A DNA stretch of 64,000 bases from Propionigenium maris DSM 9537 (GCF_027925155.1 NZ_BSDY01000009.1:111293-175292); one strand, 5' to 3'. Positions 1-8,796 are shown, counted from the stretch's first letter. Notes: generated by a model not told the origin, from the letters alone. Translations and numbers: made by a program.

Positions 1-256
1 AGGTCAGCAGGGGATCGTTGTAGGAAATGTAGTTGGTTCCAATACATTTAATATCCTCTTTACTCTGGGAATTTCAATGTTTGTAAAACCAATTACCGTG
101 GATCACGCTATGATCCTAGATTCGGTCAATGTTGGAATAGCTACTGTTATCGTTGGTTCCGTAGCAATACTTAATAAGAAGATAGGAAGATTTGCCGGAG
201 CGATCTTTATCGCTGTTTATGCACTTTACATGTACTCTGTTGTTACAGGGGCTTAA
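1..256 (+). CDS. Na+/Ca2+ exchanger (CaCA family), C-terminal 84 residues
   Basis: The reading frame is open from base 2 to a TAA at 254-256; the start lies outside the window. The visible part has the second alpha-repeat signature of calcium/cation antiporters (GNVVGSNTFNI) followed by hydrophobic segments, and ends in a membrane helix. Members exchange Ca2+ for Na+ (or H+) across the inner membrane. The next gene starts 17 bp downstream on the same strand, so the two are probably cotranscribed. Family assignment is good; the exact ion cannot be told from this fragment. Confidence 0.8.
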   Translation, partial: GQQGIVVGNVVGSNTFNILFTLGISMFVKPITVDHAMILDSVNVGIATVIVGSVAILNKKIGRFAGAIFIAVYALYMYSVVTGA

Positions 257-273
257 ATTAGAGGAGGTAGAAC

Positions 274-762
274 ATGAATTTAGGAATATTTAAAAGAAGC
301 AAGGAGATTATCATAAATTCACCTCTAAGGGGTGAGATAAAGAGGGTAGAAGATGCTCCCCATGAGGTTTTTACCAGTAACGTTATAGGAGATGGTTGTG
401 CAATAGAGCCCACCGACGGAATCATCCATGCTCCTGTTTCATCTAAGGTTGAGATCTTTAAGACAAATCACCTGCTTATCTTCGAGCCTAAGAAGGGAGT
501 TTATGTAGTAATTCACTTCGGGGTGGGTACATCTCCCCTTAAGGGTGAAGGATTTACAAGACTTCCAAAGGGAGAGTTAAAGGAGGTTGTAGTAGGGGAT
601 GAACTGGTTTCATGTGACCTTGACTATATAGCTTCCAAGGCAAAGTCACTTATGACCCCAATCATCGTAAGTAACGATAATGTCCAGAGCTTAGAACTTC
701 TGGTAAAGCCTGGAGATCTTGTAGAGGTTGGAACTCCTCTTATGAAGGTAAAAGTTAAATAA
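274..762 (+). CDS. Divergent PTS glucose-type IIA domain protein (162 aa)
   Basis: This is a single-domain IIA-Glc-like protein, whose family passes phosphate from HPr to a sugar-specific IIB. Both active-site histidines are present, in the motifs TNHLL and VIHFG. The loop after the second His, normally HFGIDTVELKGEGF, reads HFGVGTSPLKGEGF, so the conserved Asp is Gly here. A canonical paralogue lies at 5001-5498. The start ATG follows GAGGAGGTAG. It sits 17 bp behind a Na+/Ca2+ exchanger gene rather than beside a permease, so a regulatory role is possible (inference). A strong terminator follows. Confidence 0.85.
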   Translation: MNLGIFKRSKEIIINSPLRGEIKRVEDAPHEVFTSNVIGDGCAIEPTDGIIHAPVSSKVEIFKTNHLLIFEPKKGVYVVIHFGVGTSPLKGEGFTRLPKGELKEVVVGDELVSCDLDYIASKAKSLMTPIIVSNDNVQSLELLVKPGDLVEVGTPLMKVKVK

Positions 763-771
763 ATAAAAAAA

Positions 772-800
772 GGCTTACGGCTGTGCCGTAAGCTTTTTTA
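772..800 (+). terminator. Rho-independent terminator after the IIA gene
   Basis: A stem of GCTTACGGC pairs with GCCGTAAGC across a TGT loop and is followed by a T-run. It ends the exchanger-IIA unit and lies between convergent genes. Confidence 0.85.
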
Positions 801-807
801 TTTAACT

Positions 808-1212
808 CTATATGACTCCTAGTTTGTAAGGGTTACCTTTAAATCCAATGGAAAGCCCCTTAATTCTCTCCTCTAGCTTTAATGCAATCTCCTTCTCATA
901 CCTCTTCAGGATATTTGAATAGGTTTCCTTTAACTCCAGGTCATTCATGGTGTTCTCAAAACTTCTGTTTAATTTAACCAGATGTTTTAGCTCTGCTTTC
1001 TTTGCATTTCTGAGAATCTGCTTACAAAGAATCCAATAATCTGCAACCTTCTCATGTACGATGGAAAGTCTTTTCTTTGACGGCTCGATTGTAAAACTCT
1101 GAACTGAAAGCACCAGCTCTAAACCTGTTTTCTTAGTCTTTTCAAATTGGTTTTCAAATCCCTCAGCCTTATATATTATATCTATTCTCTTCTCACTGTT
1201 CTTCGTTATCAC
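808..1212 (-). CDS. Hypothetical charged protein (134 aa)
   Basis: I do not recognise a family. The protein is rich in Lys/Glu, has no signal peptide or membrane segment, and its second half (about residues 60-120) looks mostly helical. The start is a GTG preceded by GGAGGAG five bases upstream, which supports translation. It is convergent with the IIA gene and shares the terminator region. A cytoplasmic location is inferred from composition only. Confidence 0.55.
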   Translation of the reverse strand: MITKNSEKRIDIIYKAEGFENQFEKTKKTGLELVLSVQSFTIEPSKKRLSIVHEKVADYWILCKQILRNAKKAELKHLVKLNRSFENTMNDLELKETYSNILKRYEKEIALKLEERIKGLSIGFKGNPYKLGVI

Positions 1213-1377
1213 TTTTTCTCCTCCTACTATAAGTGTATCTCTTCATAAACTGTATAATGTCTAGTATCAATCTTTAGACACAGTTTGTACGAAAAAAGTT
1301 TAATTTTTTTTAATTTCCTTAGTAGTTTATCAGGGCTTTCATCTTATAGATACGTCATATTACGTTTTCTCCTTTTT

Positions 1378-2748
1378 TTATGACGGCATTTTTTGTGGGG
1401 TCAATTGTTTTTTTATGGATAGCTCCTTTAGTTCATTTTTCATAAAGGCAGAAGCAAGGAGTGCTGCACATCCGTCGGATATTGGAAAAGCTATTAAAAT
1501 TCCCAGCATCCCAAACCAGTTTGGCAGGATGAATAAAAGAGGAATATTTAATACAAGAAGTCTGACTGTAAGGAGCTTTGTAGTTACCCCTCCCTTCCCC
1601 ACAGCCTGAAAGTAGTTGGCACAGGTCAGATAGAGAGCTGTTGCCACCATTAGAAAGAGGTGTCTTCTGATAGCCCAGGTGGTAAACTCAATAAGCTTCT
1701 CGTCATTATCTAGGAAAAATGTACTTATACCCTCTGCCCCTATGACCACCAGGATCACCAGAGTTAAGGAGATCGATAGAATGATCTTAGAGGAAAGTAT
1801 GAAGGTTTCCTTTACCCTTTTGAAGTTAGCAGCCCCATAGTTAAAGGACAGAATAGGCTGTCTTCCATGATTAAATCCTATAAAGCTTGTGTTTATAAAG
1901 GACCTTACGGTAGTTATTATTCCTATTGCAGCTAGAGCCAGATCTCCTCCATATACCAGAAGCTGCCTGTTCATAATAAAAACCATTACTCCATTTAACA
2001 TCTGATTGAAGAAGGCTGAGCTACCTATGGACAGTATCCTCTTTATAATTGAGATATTAGGTAAAAGGTTTCCCCTTCTTAACCGAAGGAGTCTAGATCT
2101 GGAGAAGTAAATCAGAAGATAGACTGCCGGTAGTGTAGTTGCAATGGCTGTGGCCATAGCAGCTCCCTTCATCCCCATGGAAAACTTCACAATGAAGGTA
2201 TAGTCTAATATCATATTAAGGAGAGCACTTCCCAGGTTCATCCACATGGAGTAGCTTGGTCTCCCCTCTGTTCTAAGAAATGCACAGAGGACCACATAGA
2301 GCATCTGGGCTGTAATTGCCGGAAAGAGCCACCTCGAGTACTCAAGAGCATAGCTTAGATTCCCCTCTGTTCCGCCCATAACTCCCAGAATTGGTCTTAG
2401 AAGGGTGAGAATTAACAGGGTATATATAATACCCACTACAGCTACCCAGAAAACTGTAGTTCCAAGAACTTTTTCAGCTTCTTCCTCCCTTCTCTCCCCC
2501 AGCTTTATGCCAGCCAGGGCTCCCCCTCCCACGCTAAACATGAGTCCAGTACCATTTATTAGCAGTATCAGGGGGAAGACTATAGAGAGAGCACTCATCC
2601 CATAACGACCAATAGCCTGCCCAATAAAGTACCTGTCCGTTATATTGTAGATTATATTGATGAGCACAGCTATGGTAGAGGGAATAGAAAACTTTATAAG
2701 AAGTGGAAGTAGGGCTCCCTTATCTAAATTTTTATTCAAAAGAATCAT
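1378..2748 (-). CDS. MATE family multidrug/sodium antiporter
   Basis: A 456-residue polytopic membrane protein of the MATE/MOP superfamily, which exports cationic compounds in exchange for Na+ or H+. The usual N-terminal pattern is visible (LIKFSIPSTIAVLI, then NITDRYFIG), with about 12 hydrophobic helices and two homologous halves. Length is normal. The first ATG is directly abutted by its AGGAG, so initiation at a TTG three codons later (about 2739) may be more likely. A second MATE gene lies at 45536-46894; the two are divergent and not a local duplication. Substrate unknown. Confidence 0.9.
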   Translation of the reverse strand: MILLNKNLDKGALLPLLIKFSIPSTIAVLINIIYNITDRYFIGQAIGRYGMSALSIVFPLILLINGTGLMFSVGGGALAGIKLGERREEEAEKVLGTTVFWVAVVGIIYTLLILTLLRPILGVMGGTEGNLSYALEYSRWLFPAITAQMLYVVLCAFLRTEGRPSYSMWMNLGSALLNMILDYTFIVKFSMGMKGAAMATAIATTLPAVYLLIYFSRSRLLRLRRGNLLPNISIIKRILSIGSSAFFNQMLNGVMVFIMNRQLLVYGGDLALAAIGIITTVRSFINTSFIGFNHGRQPILSFNYGAANFKRVKETFILSSKIILSISLTLVILVVIGAEGISTFFLDNDEKLIEFTTWAIRRHLFLMVATALYLTCANYFQAVGKGGVTTKLLTVRLLVLNIPLLFILPNWFGMLGILIAFPISDGCAALLASAFMKNELKELSIKKQLTPQKMPS

Positions 2749-2909
2749 CTCCTGTATATTAATTCAATTATTATACCATTTTTTCTAAAGAAATGCCCCT
2801 ACTCTTACATAAAATATACCTTAAAATATAGGGTAGACTCCCCTGTAGTTCTCGACATATGTCGTTTTTTTTATCTCCAGTTAGGCTACAATATTTATTA
2901 GTCCATTAC

Positions 2910-2938
2910 TTGACATTATATTTTTATCCAGTTAAGTT
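2910..2938 (+). promoter_or_regulatory. Possible sigma-70 promoter of the Crp/Fnr gene
   Basis: TTGACA at 2910-2915 is a perfect -35 box. A weak -10 candidate, TAAGTT, follows after 17 bp, with further AT-rich sequence behind it. The 5' spacer of the regulator gene starts right after. Confidence 0.35.
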
Positions 2939-2966
2939 TAAATATAACTAGACAGGAGGAGATCAC

Positions 2967-3620
2967 ATGAATATAGAAAGACTGCCCCATCTGCTTCCCA
3001 GGCTTCGTAGGGAAGAGGTTGAATTCATAAAAGATAATGGTCTGAATGACTACTTCTTTCTTCACAATATAGCCGAGGAGACGTTCTTTACCCCAAAAGC
3101 CGGAAGCCTCTACATGGTAAAGGAGGGAGGTATAATCGTTTACGGCTATGTGGACGATCATCTCGAGTTTAACATGGATTTTGATATAGGTGACTGCATC
3201 GGTCAGGCCGATCTCTTTCACCGGGAAAATATCGATTTTATCATAAGGGGAAAGCCCACTGCTATTATCCTGGAGATACCAGCGAAGAAGATTATGGAGA
3301 AGGGTGACATCAAGTTTCTAAACTTTATCTATGAGAAGATGTTAAACAAGATGGTTACAAATATAATCAAACTCTTTAAAACCTATGCTGCTAAAGTAAA
3401 CTTCTCCAATGAACAGTACTTTATAAATTTTTTATTGAATAACGGCGGAAGTTTTACCTTTACCTCCACTGAAGACTTAGCTTACATCCTTCATATAGAG
3501 CTTAGAACAGTCCAGAGGGTCATAAAAAAGCTCATCGGTCAGGGGATTATAGAAAAATCAAAGAAGACTATCTGTATTACCGATGAAGAAGCTGCGAGGG
3601 ATCTCATTTCACCAAAATAA
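2967..3620 (+). CDS. Crp/Fnr-family transcriptional regulator (217 aa)
   Basis: The N-terminal part (about residues 20-135) fits a cyclic-nucleotide-binding-type beta-roll, followed by a long dimerisation helix and a C-terminal winged helix (about 160-205). The recognition helix reads ELRTVQRVIKKL. No cysteine cluster like that of Fe-S Fnr is present, so oxygen sensing by a cluster is unlikely; the ligand is unknown. Two paralogues with the same LRTxQR helix lie at 8125-8781 and 14826-15509. The ATG follows GGAGGAGATCAC. It stands alone, with a terminator directly behind it. Confidence 0.85.
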   Translation: MNIERLPHLLPRLRREEVEFIKDNGLNDYFFLHNIAEETFFTPKAGSLYMVKEGGIIVYGYVDDHLEFNMDFDIGDCIGQADLFHRENIDFIIRGKPTAIILEIPAKKIMEKGDIKFLNFIYEKMLNKMVTNIIKLFKTYAAKVNFSNEQYFINFLLNNGGSFTFTSTEDLAYILHIELRTVQRVIKKLIGQGIIEKSKKTICITDEEAARDLISPK

Positions 3621-3625
3621 AAAGT

Positions 3626-3650
3626 AGCCGCTTAATTGCGGCTTTTTTTG
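3626..3650 (+). terminator. Terminator after the Crp/Fnr gene
   Basis: AGCCGC pairs with GCGGCT over a TTAATT loop, followed by seven T. It is just upstream of the IS91-like transposase gene. Confidence 0.75.
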
Positions 3651-3677
3651 TTCTTAAAAATTTCATATCATATAGGT

Positions 3678-4808
3678 ATGACTTCTTTAAATAAACCTTT
3701 AAAAGAAATAATTTCCAGATACTTCTTTACATACTGGAGAACTAATAATTATAAGTTTCCTAGCTTTTTAAGGCATAATATTCTTAAAAATGTTAACGCT
3801 TTTCTTGAATGTGGCGATCCTGATATAGGTTTTACTTCCTTCATATGCTTAAAATGCAAAACTATACATAAAACTCCCTTTTCATGCAAATTACGATTTT
3901 GTTCATCATGCGGTAAAATCTATGCTGAAAAATGGGCTAACAATGTTTCTGATAACTTAATCGACTGTCACCACAGGCACGCTGTCTTCTCACTTCCTAA
4001 GGGATGGATAAGAATTTTTTTCTTCAAAAACAGACAGCTTCTAAAGAAATTAGCAGAAGCTTCGTACCTCGCGCTGAAATATTCCTTTAAAAAGCTTGGT
4101 ATTATTCATTTTGGTGCTATTGCTACTATCCATACATTCTCTAGAAAAATAGAGTGGAACCCTCATATACATTGTTTAGTTACCTTTGGTGGAATGACTA
4201 AAAATAGTCAGTGGAAAAATATAAACAACTTACCATGGCAGGTTTTAAGAAGGTCCTGGCAAAAGTGCGCCCTGGATATCATTGCTGAATATGCCAAAAT
4301 AAATAATCTTCCTCATCTAAAAAATAAGATTTCTTTATCCTACAAAAGGTATCCTAAAGGTTTCTTTGTTAATGCTGAATCTAGGGTTGGGAATTCTAAA
4401 AATATTGCTAAATATCTCGGAAGGTATTTAGCCCGGCCAGCTATAGCTGAGTATCGGATCATTTCCTTTAATGATAAAATCGTCAAATTTTGGTTTAAAG
4501 AAACTGATTCCAATAGAAGAAAGCACCTTACCCTAACTATGGATATTTTTCTTGGCAGAATACTTTCCCATATTCCCCCTAAAAACTTCAAGATGGTAAG
4601 GCGGTTTGGACTATATTCAAGAAGGTCAAAAAATAAAATCCCCAGGAAGAAGAAGTTATTTAAAACTAAGCCTTCCTGGAGTGAGCGCTTCTTTAAAGCA
4701 TTTGGTATTAACCCTTTAATTTGTCGTAAGTGCAGTTCTAAACTGCACTTACTTGAAATCTTTCATGTTAAGTACGGCACTATCCAGTACAACGATTACT
4801 CTCCATGA
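3678..4808 (+). CDS. IS91-family rolling-circle transposase (376 aa)
   Basis: An N-terminal cysteine-rich zinc-binding region (CLKCKTIH and CKLRFCSSCGK, about residues 55-80) is followed by the metal-binding HUH-type motif PHIHCLV and a tyrosine pair in KYLGRYLARP. The YxxxY spacing is that of the two catalytic tyrosines of IS91. A second CxxC knuckle (ICRKCSSKL) is at the C-terminus. These enzymes nick one strand and mobilise DNA by rolling-circle transfer. The ATG at 3678 is chosen because homologues start near this point. Codon use is more AT-rich than in the neighbours, a sign of recent arrival. Confidence 0.85.
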   Translation: MTSLNKPLKEIISRYFFTYWRTNNYKFPSFLRHNILKNVNAFLECGDPDIGFTSFICLKCKTIHKTPFSCKLRFCSSCGKIYAEKWANNVSDNLIDCHHRHAVFSLPKGWIRIFFFKNRQLLKKLAEASYLALKYSFKKLGIIHFGAIATIHTFSRKIEWNPHIHCLVTFGGMTKNSQWKNINNLPWQVLRRSWQKCALDIIAEYAKINNLPHLKNKISLSYKRYPKGFFVNAESRVGNSKNIAKYLGRYLARPAIAEYRIISFNDKIVKFWFKETDSNRRKHLTLTMDIFLGRILSHIPPKNFKMVRRFGLYSRRSKNKIPRKKKLFKTKPSWSERFFKAFGINPLICRKCSSKLHLLEIFHVKYGTIQYNDYSP

Positions 4809-4815
4809 TGCTACG

Positions 4816-4878
4816 CGCATATTAAAGTTACAAACCGTACCCGCCTGTACGGTATTTTGTAATGCTTAAATATATGCG
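4816..4878. repeat. Long imperfect inverted repeat behind the transposase
   Basis: An outer pair of arms (CGCATATTAAAG... and ...CTTAAATATATGCG) encloses an inner perfect stem ACCGTAC/GTACGGT with a 6-base loop. The whole could fold as a hairpin of about 60 nt. Its place just after the transposase stop suggests an IS91-type end (ori or ter) rather than a terminator, since no T-run follows. Confidence 0.6.
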
Positions 4879-4944
4879 ACAGATCTATTCTATACTATAT
4901 TTGAAGATTTTTCCAATTCTATGCCTATAAAATATGAGTTTTTA

Positions 4945-4971
4945 ATTCTATACTTTCCTTAACAATAAAAA
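4945..4971. repeat. 3'-end fragment of the dispersed intergenic repeat
   Basis: Contains ACTTTCCTTAACAATAAA, the conserved right end of the repeat found in full at 15.5, 19.65, 38.3 and 46.9 kb. The left part with the GTGACG hairpin is absent here; the IS91-like element lies on that side. Confidence 0.55.
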
Positions 4972-4998
4972 GTCCTGTTAATATTAACAGGACTTTTA
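4971..4998 (-). terminator. Terminator of crr (palindromic)
   Basis: A perfect 24-nt palindrome at 4971-4994 (half-site AGTCCTGTTAAT) has a T-run on either side, so it can act on both strands; it directly follows the crr stop. Confidence 0.8.
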
Positions 4999-5000
4999 TA

Positions 5001-5498
5001 CTACTTAAGCTTTACTCTCATTAGAAGGTCTCCCACCGATACATCTCCAGTAGCTACAACCTCTAACTTTTCAACATCATCCATATTATTGATGATTACT
5101 GGTGTCATAGTTGATTTTGCATTCTTTGAAATGTAAGCCAGGTCATACTTTACAAGCTCGTCTCCCTTGGAAACCTCTGTACCTGCTTCACCTACTCTTT
5201 CAAATCCCTGCCCTCCCAGGGCCACTGTATCGATACCAAAGTGAACTATCATCTCAAGCTCATCCTTTGTTTCAAAGCTTACAGCGTGGTTTGTTTCAAA
5301 GATGTCAATTTCAGCATCTGCTATTGCATGAATAGATCCCTCATTTGGGTCTATAGCACAACCGTCTCCAATCATCCTTCCAGCAAAAGCCTCATCAGGT
5401 ACTTCCTCTAGAGGTATTACCTTTCCATTAAGGGGTGAATAGATATTAATCCAGTTTTCCTCTTCTTTTTTCTTCTTAAAAAAATCAAATAATCCCAT
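5001..5498 (-). CDS. crr: PTS system glucose-specific IIA component (165 aa)
   Basis: A canonical IIA-Glc: N-terminal amphipathic MGLFDFFKKKK, then the beta-sandwich domain with the phosphorylated-site motif HFGIDTVALGGQGF and the partner His in TNHAVSF. It takes phosphate from HPr and passes it to IIB domains, and in many bacteria also regulates metabolism. A GTG four codons further out is possible, but the ATG at 5498 has GGAGG at proper distance and matches the usual N-terminus. No IIBC gene is adjacent. Compare the divergent copy at 274-762. Confidence 0.92.
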   Translation of the reverse strand: MGLFDFFKKKKEEENWINIYSPLNGKVIPLEEVPDEAFAGRMIGDGCAIDPNEGSIHAIADAEIDIFETNHAVSFETKDELEMIVHFGIDTVALGGQGFERVGEAGTEVSKGDELVKYDLAYISKNAKSTMTPVIINNMDDVEKLEVVATGDVSVGDLLMRVKLK

Positions 5499-5640
5499 CT
5501 CTTCCTCCACTTTATGTTTAATTTTTGAATTAAAATTTCACCTTTATTTAATTAAAGTGATTTTTATATCCATAGATTAACATTTTTTATTGTCTAAATC
5601 AAGTGTTTCTTCCATGAAAAATCTCAAATTAAATTAGGAA

Positions 5641-5657
5641 GGGAGTTTTTAACTCCC
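5641..5657 (-). terminator. Hairpin behind the OmpA porin gene
   Basis: GGGAGTT pairs with AACTCCC. Only a weak T-rich tract follows on the minus strand, so termination is probable but not certain. Confidence 0.45.
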
Positions 5658-5673
5658 TCCCTCTAAAGTTCAT

Positions 5674-6678
5674 CTACTCCATATCTTTTGCTGGTTCCCA
5701 GAATACTTCTACCCTTCTGTTTGCTCTCCTGTTTTCTATAGTATCATTAGGGAATGCCGGGTTGTTCTCTCCGAATCCCTGGGACTCAACAGTGATGTTT
5801 TCACCTTCAAGCTGGGTTCTGAATTCCTCAGCAACTGATTCTGCCCTCTTCTCAGATAGGGTCTGGTTATAGGAAGCTGCTCCAGTAGTATCTGTATGTC
5901 CCTCTACAGACAGCTTACCGTCAAATCCTCTGAGTTTCTCTGCAACCTCGCCGATCTCCGCTCTACCAGCTTCACTCAACTCAAAACTGTTGAGTTCAAA
6001 GACCTCTTGGAACTTGATTCCCTCAAGTGGAATTGGTGGTCCCACAGGTTCCATAACTACTGGTTCTGGTTCAGGCTCCACTACCATAACTGGTTCAGGC
6101 TCAGGCTCTGCCATTACCACAGGAGCTGGCGATGGTCCGCCAAACTTATAACCAAACTTGATGGCAAATCCATGGTAGTATCCATCCTCATTGGTATTAA
6201 AGTCTGTATCATAGTCATACTCTGCTACTTCATACATAAACTCAACGTTAAATCTCTCATCGTAGAACTCCTTACCTATACCAAGAGCTCCGTAGATTCC
6301 TCCATTAGCGTCGTCTACATTATCTGCTCCACCAGAGTAGGCTTCAGCATATCCTAACCTACCTACTGCATATAGGGTGTCTGCAAAGTCATACTTACCT
6401 ACTGCGTAGATTGGGAATGAGTAGTGACCATCATATCCGCCACTTGCATGGAACTTACTCTTGGCTTCTGCACCAATACCAAATCTGAATGGCGAATCCT
6501 CATTGAACAATACCTCAGCACCTATCGATGCACCTGGATAACCCTTTACAGGGTTATGTCCTGTAGCGTCCTTGGTAGCGTTTCTGTAAAGGTCGGCTCC
6601 TAACTTCAATTCCAGTTCAGCAGCACTTGCAGCCACTGCAACAAGTATAAATGCTCCTAAAATCATTGCCTTTTTCAT
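5674..6678 (-). CDS. OmpA-family outer membrane protein (334 aa)
   Basis: A signal peptide (MKKAMILGAFILVAVAASA) is followed by an aromatic-rich beta-barrel domain (about residues 20-185), a Pro/Glu-rich hinge of repeated PEPEPV units (about 190-220), and a C-terminal OmpA domain with the peptidoglycan-binding NRRANRRVEV motif. It should anchor the outer membrane to the cell wall. The ATG at 6678 is chosen for its GGGAGG and because the signal peptide begins there. The short Ala-Glu end and compact barrel resemble major OmpA porins of fusobacteria. Confidence 0.9.
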   Translation of the reverse strand: MKKAMILGAFILVAVAASAAELELKLGADLYRNATKDATGHNPVKGYPGASIGAEVLFNEDSPFRFGIGAEAKSKFHASGGYDGHYSFPIYAVGKYDFADTLYAVGRLGYAEAYSGGADNVDDANGGIYGALGIGKEFYDERFNVEFMYEVAEYDYDTDFNTNEDGYYHGFAIKFGYKFGGPSPAPVVMAEPEPEPVMVVEPEPEPVVMEPVGPPIPLEGIKFQEVFELNSFELSEAGRAEIGEVAEKLRGFDGKLSVEGHTDTTGAASYNQTLSEKRAESVAEEFRTQLEGENITVESQGFGENNPAFPNDTIENRRANRRVEVFWEPAKDME

Positions 6679-6893
6679 ATATTTTCCTCCCTTATAGCTA
6701 ACTAGTTGTATCACTCTTGTGTCTCTTTAATTGATATACTACAAGCGATCATTATTTCCTCCTAAACCTGCAAAAATATACCAATATTCCATATAAAATA
6801 GAGGTTTTTATGGTTTTTTATTGTAATAGCCTATTATAAATGTTATTATGTAAGGTAGTATTATTTTTAACAGTCCAATTTAAGGAGAAAATC

Positions 6894-8093
6894 ATGAATA
6901 TTAGTAAAAAAGATGCAATTGAATGGTTTAAATACCTTGCAGACATCCCTTCAGACAATGAGGAGATATTTAAGAAATATGATGTAATTATACGTTCAAC
7001 TCTAAGACAGATAGAGAGATCATATATGGATAGGATTAAGAGGATGCAGGAGGAGATCTCTTCCCTTGAAAACTTCAAGGGAAGGACCTTCTTCCTGGGA
7101 GACAAGGAGAAGTTTCCCAAGGGATGTATCTCGTGCCTTTTCGGAGATGGTTTAGGAGGTGTTAGAAAGACTCATACCTGCAACCTTACCTGTAAGTTCT
7201 GCTACTACCACGACACAATGGATGAGGTGGAAGTAATTCCCGATGGAATGTGGGATATTGGAGATACCCTCTATGAGGAGGAGGATATAGACCTTCTTCT
7301 CTCCACTCAGAAGAAACCTTCAGGTATTGCCTATGTATACCTAGAGCCCTTTATGGAGATCGAAAAGTACTATGGAATAGTAAAAAAATTCAGTGATGCA
7401 GGAGTCCACCAGCATATGTATACCAATGGTACTCTCTCCACCGAGGAAAATCTCAAAGCCCTTGCTGAAGCAGGCTTAGACGAGCTTAGGTTCAACCTGG
7501 GAGCCACTAACTGCAGCGACAAGGTTATAGAGGCTATGAAAATTGCCAGAAAATACTTTAAATCTGTTGGTATCGAAACTCCTATGACACCGGAGTTCTA
7601 TGAGGCCTTTATGAAAAAGAAGGATGAGATACTTGCTATCGGTCTGGATTTCATCAACTGTGCTGAGTTCCACCTGGGGCCGGACAATATAAATAACTAC
7701 AGTGGTGAAAAGTTCTATACATATAGAAATGGATACCTTTCTCCTACTTGGTCTAGAGAGATTACATATAAGATTATGAAGATGGCAGCTGAGGAGGGAT
7801 GGGAGATGCTTGTCCACGACTGCTCAAACCACACCAAGTATGCTAGGGAGATCAACAAGGCTTCCAAACAGGGTAATCCCTTTGGAGCTCACAACTATGT
7901 TTCTGAGTTCGAGAGAACCCTCCCCCACCTGTTCCTTCCAATCCTTGAGGATGAGGAGTTTATCTTCCTGAAGGAGGAGGAGCTACCGGCAGACCTAAAG
8001 CTGGAAAACTGCAAGGAGCATATACAGGAACTTATAGAGGACTACAACAACGACGACTTCTATGAGGACTTTGAGGAATATTTAGAGGATTAA
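6894..8093 (+). CDS. Radical SAM protein (399 aa)
   Basis: The 4Fe-4S/SAM motif CNLTCKFC (CxxxCxxC) appears about 90 residues in, followed by a TIM-barrel-like region with MYTNGTLS and a typical strand AGLDELRFNLGA. These enzymes make a 5'-deoxyadenosyl radical. The N-terminal 85 residues are helical and precede the core with a GCISCLFGDGLGG stretch; the C-terminus is very acidic. It resembles the uncharacterised group related to pyruvate formate-lyase activases (COG2108-like); substrate unknown. The ATG at 6894 follows AAGGAGAAAATC. Single-gene unit with a terminator. Confidence 0.8.
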   Translation: MNISKKDAIEWFKYLADIPSDNEEIFKKYDVIIRSTLRQIERSYMDRIKRMQEEISSLENFKGRTFFLGDKEKFPKGCISCLFGDGLGGVRKTHTCNLTCKFCYYHDTMDEVEVIPDGMWDIGDTLYEEEDIDLLLSTQKKPSGIAYVYLEPFMEIEKYYGIVKKFSDAGVHQHMYTNGTLSTEENLKALAEAGLDELRFNLGATNCSDKVIEAMKIARKYFKSVGIETPMTPEFYEAFMKKKDEILAIGLDFINCAEFHLGPDNINNYSGEKFYTYRNGYLSPTWSREITYKIMKMAAEEGWEMLVHDCSNHTKYAREINKASKQGNPFGAHNYVSEFERTLPHLFLPILEDEEFIFLKEEELPADLKLENCKEHIQELIEDYNNDDFYEDFEEYLED

Positions 8094-8094
8094 A

Positions 8095-8122
8095 AAAAGG
8101 AGCTGATATCAGCTCCTTTTTT
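8095..8122. terminator. Bidirectional terminator between convergent genes
   Basis: The 18-nt palindrome with half-site GGAGCTGAT has A/T runs on both sides, serving the radical SAM gene and the Crp/Fnr gene. Confidence 0.8.
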
Positions 8123-8124
8123 AT

Positions 8125-8781
8125 TTAAAACTTTTCCGTCTGGCTTATGAGGGCTGCTTCAAACTTTTCCTTATCCACTACCCATATTTCATTTCTGCTC
8201 TTTTCGATAACCCCATCTTCCCTTAGCTTTCTTATTATCCTCTGAAGTGTACGAAGATTGGTATTTAAAAGCTCAGATAGCTCTCTTGTATTTGTAAACC
8301 TTATCCTCATATTATTTTGGGACAGATACTTGAGGAAGTACCCCTCATTGGAGAGCACTGCCTTAGCAAGGGTTCCTCCCAGTACTCTTACAAACTCAAG
8401 GGCCGATCCCTTGGCTATCTTCTCCCACAGATGTTGCATAACTTCTGGATGATTTCTTATCATCTCCGTTAATGGAATAACAATAACCTTTGTTTTCTTC
8501 TTTGCCTCTATATCCACTGTCCCCACAAGATCTATGAGGCAGGCGGCAACTCCCATCCACTCTCCAGTGGTAAAATCACCGTAATACTCTCCTCCGTGCT
8601 CCATGTAGATAGTCATCTTGGCCTGCCCCTCCAAGATCTTCCACACCTTTCCGCTCTGAAAGGCCTCCATCTCCATGATATCTCCCTTTTCATACTCCTC
8701 TACCTTTATCTTCCTTACGAGGTCATCTGAAAGTATATCATCAAGTCCTATATCCCTTAAGTAATCTAATTTCGTTTTCAT
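8125..8781 (-). CDS. Crp/Fnr-family transcriptional regulator (218 aa)
   Basis: A cNMP-binding-type beta-roll (about residues 20-125, with GGEYYGDFTTGEW) is followed by a dimer helix and a winged helix with recognition segment NLRTLQRIIRKL. No Fe-S cysteine set is visible. It is one of three Crp/Fnr paralogues in the window with nearly the same recognition helix, so they may see similar operators. It stands 15 bp upstream of a TPR-type lipoprotein gene's stop on the same strand. The ATG has GGAGCGGGAG. Confidence 0.85.
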   Translation of the reverse strand: MKTKLDYLRDIGLDDILSDDLVRKIKVEEYEKGDIMEMEAFQSGKVWKILEGQAKMTIYMEHGGEYYGDFTTGEWMGVAACLIDLVGTVDIEAKKKTKVIVIPLTEMIRNHPEVMQHLWEKIAKGSALEFVRVLGGTLAKAVLSNEGYFLKYLSQNNMRIRFTNTRELSELLNTNLRTLQRIIRKLREDGVIEKSRNEIWVVDKEKFEAALISQTEKF

Positions 8782-8796
8782 AAACTCCCGCTCCTG

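Larger units (their letters stand above)
3651..4880 (+). mobile_element. IS91-like insertion sequence, single copy, boundaries approximate
   Basis: The region holds one transposase gene of the HUH/Y2 type and, just behind it, a long imperfect hairpin (4816-4878) as expected near an end of this family. There are no terminal inverted repeats or target duplications, which is normal for IS91. A GTTC tetranucleotide at 3650-3653 next to the left side is compatible with the known GAAC/CAAG target preference, but I cannot fix the ends. The transposase reading frame is intact, so the element may be active. Confidence 0.65.
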
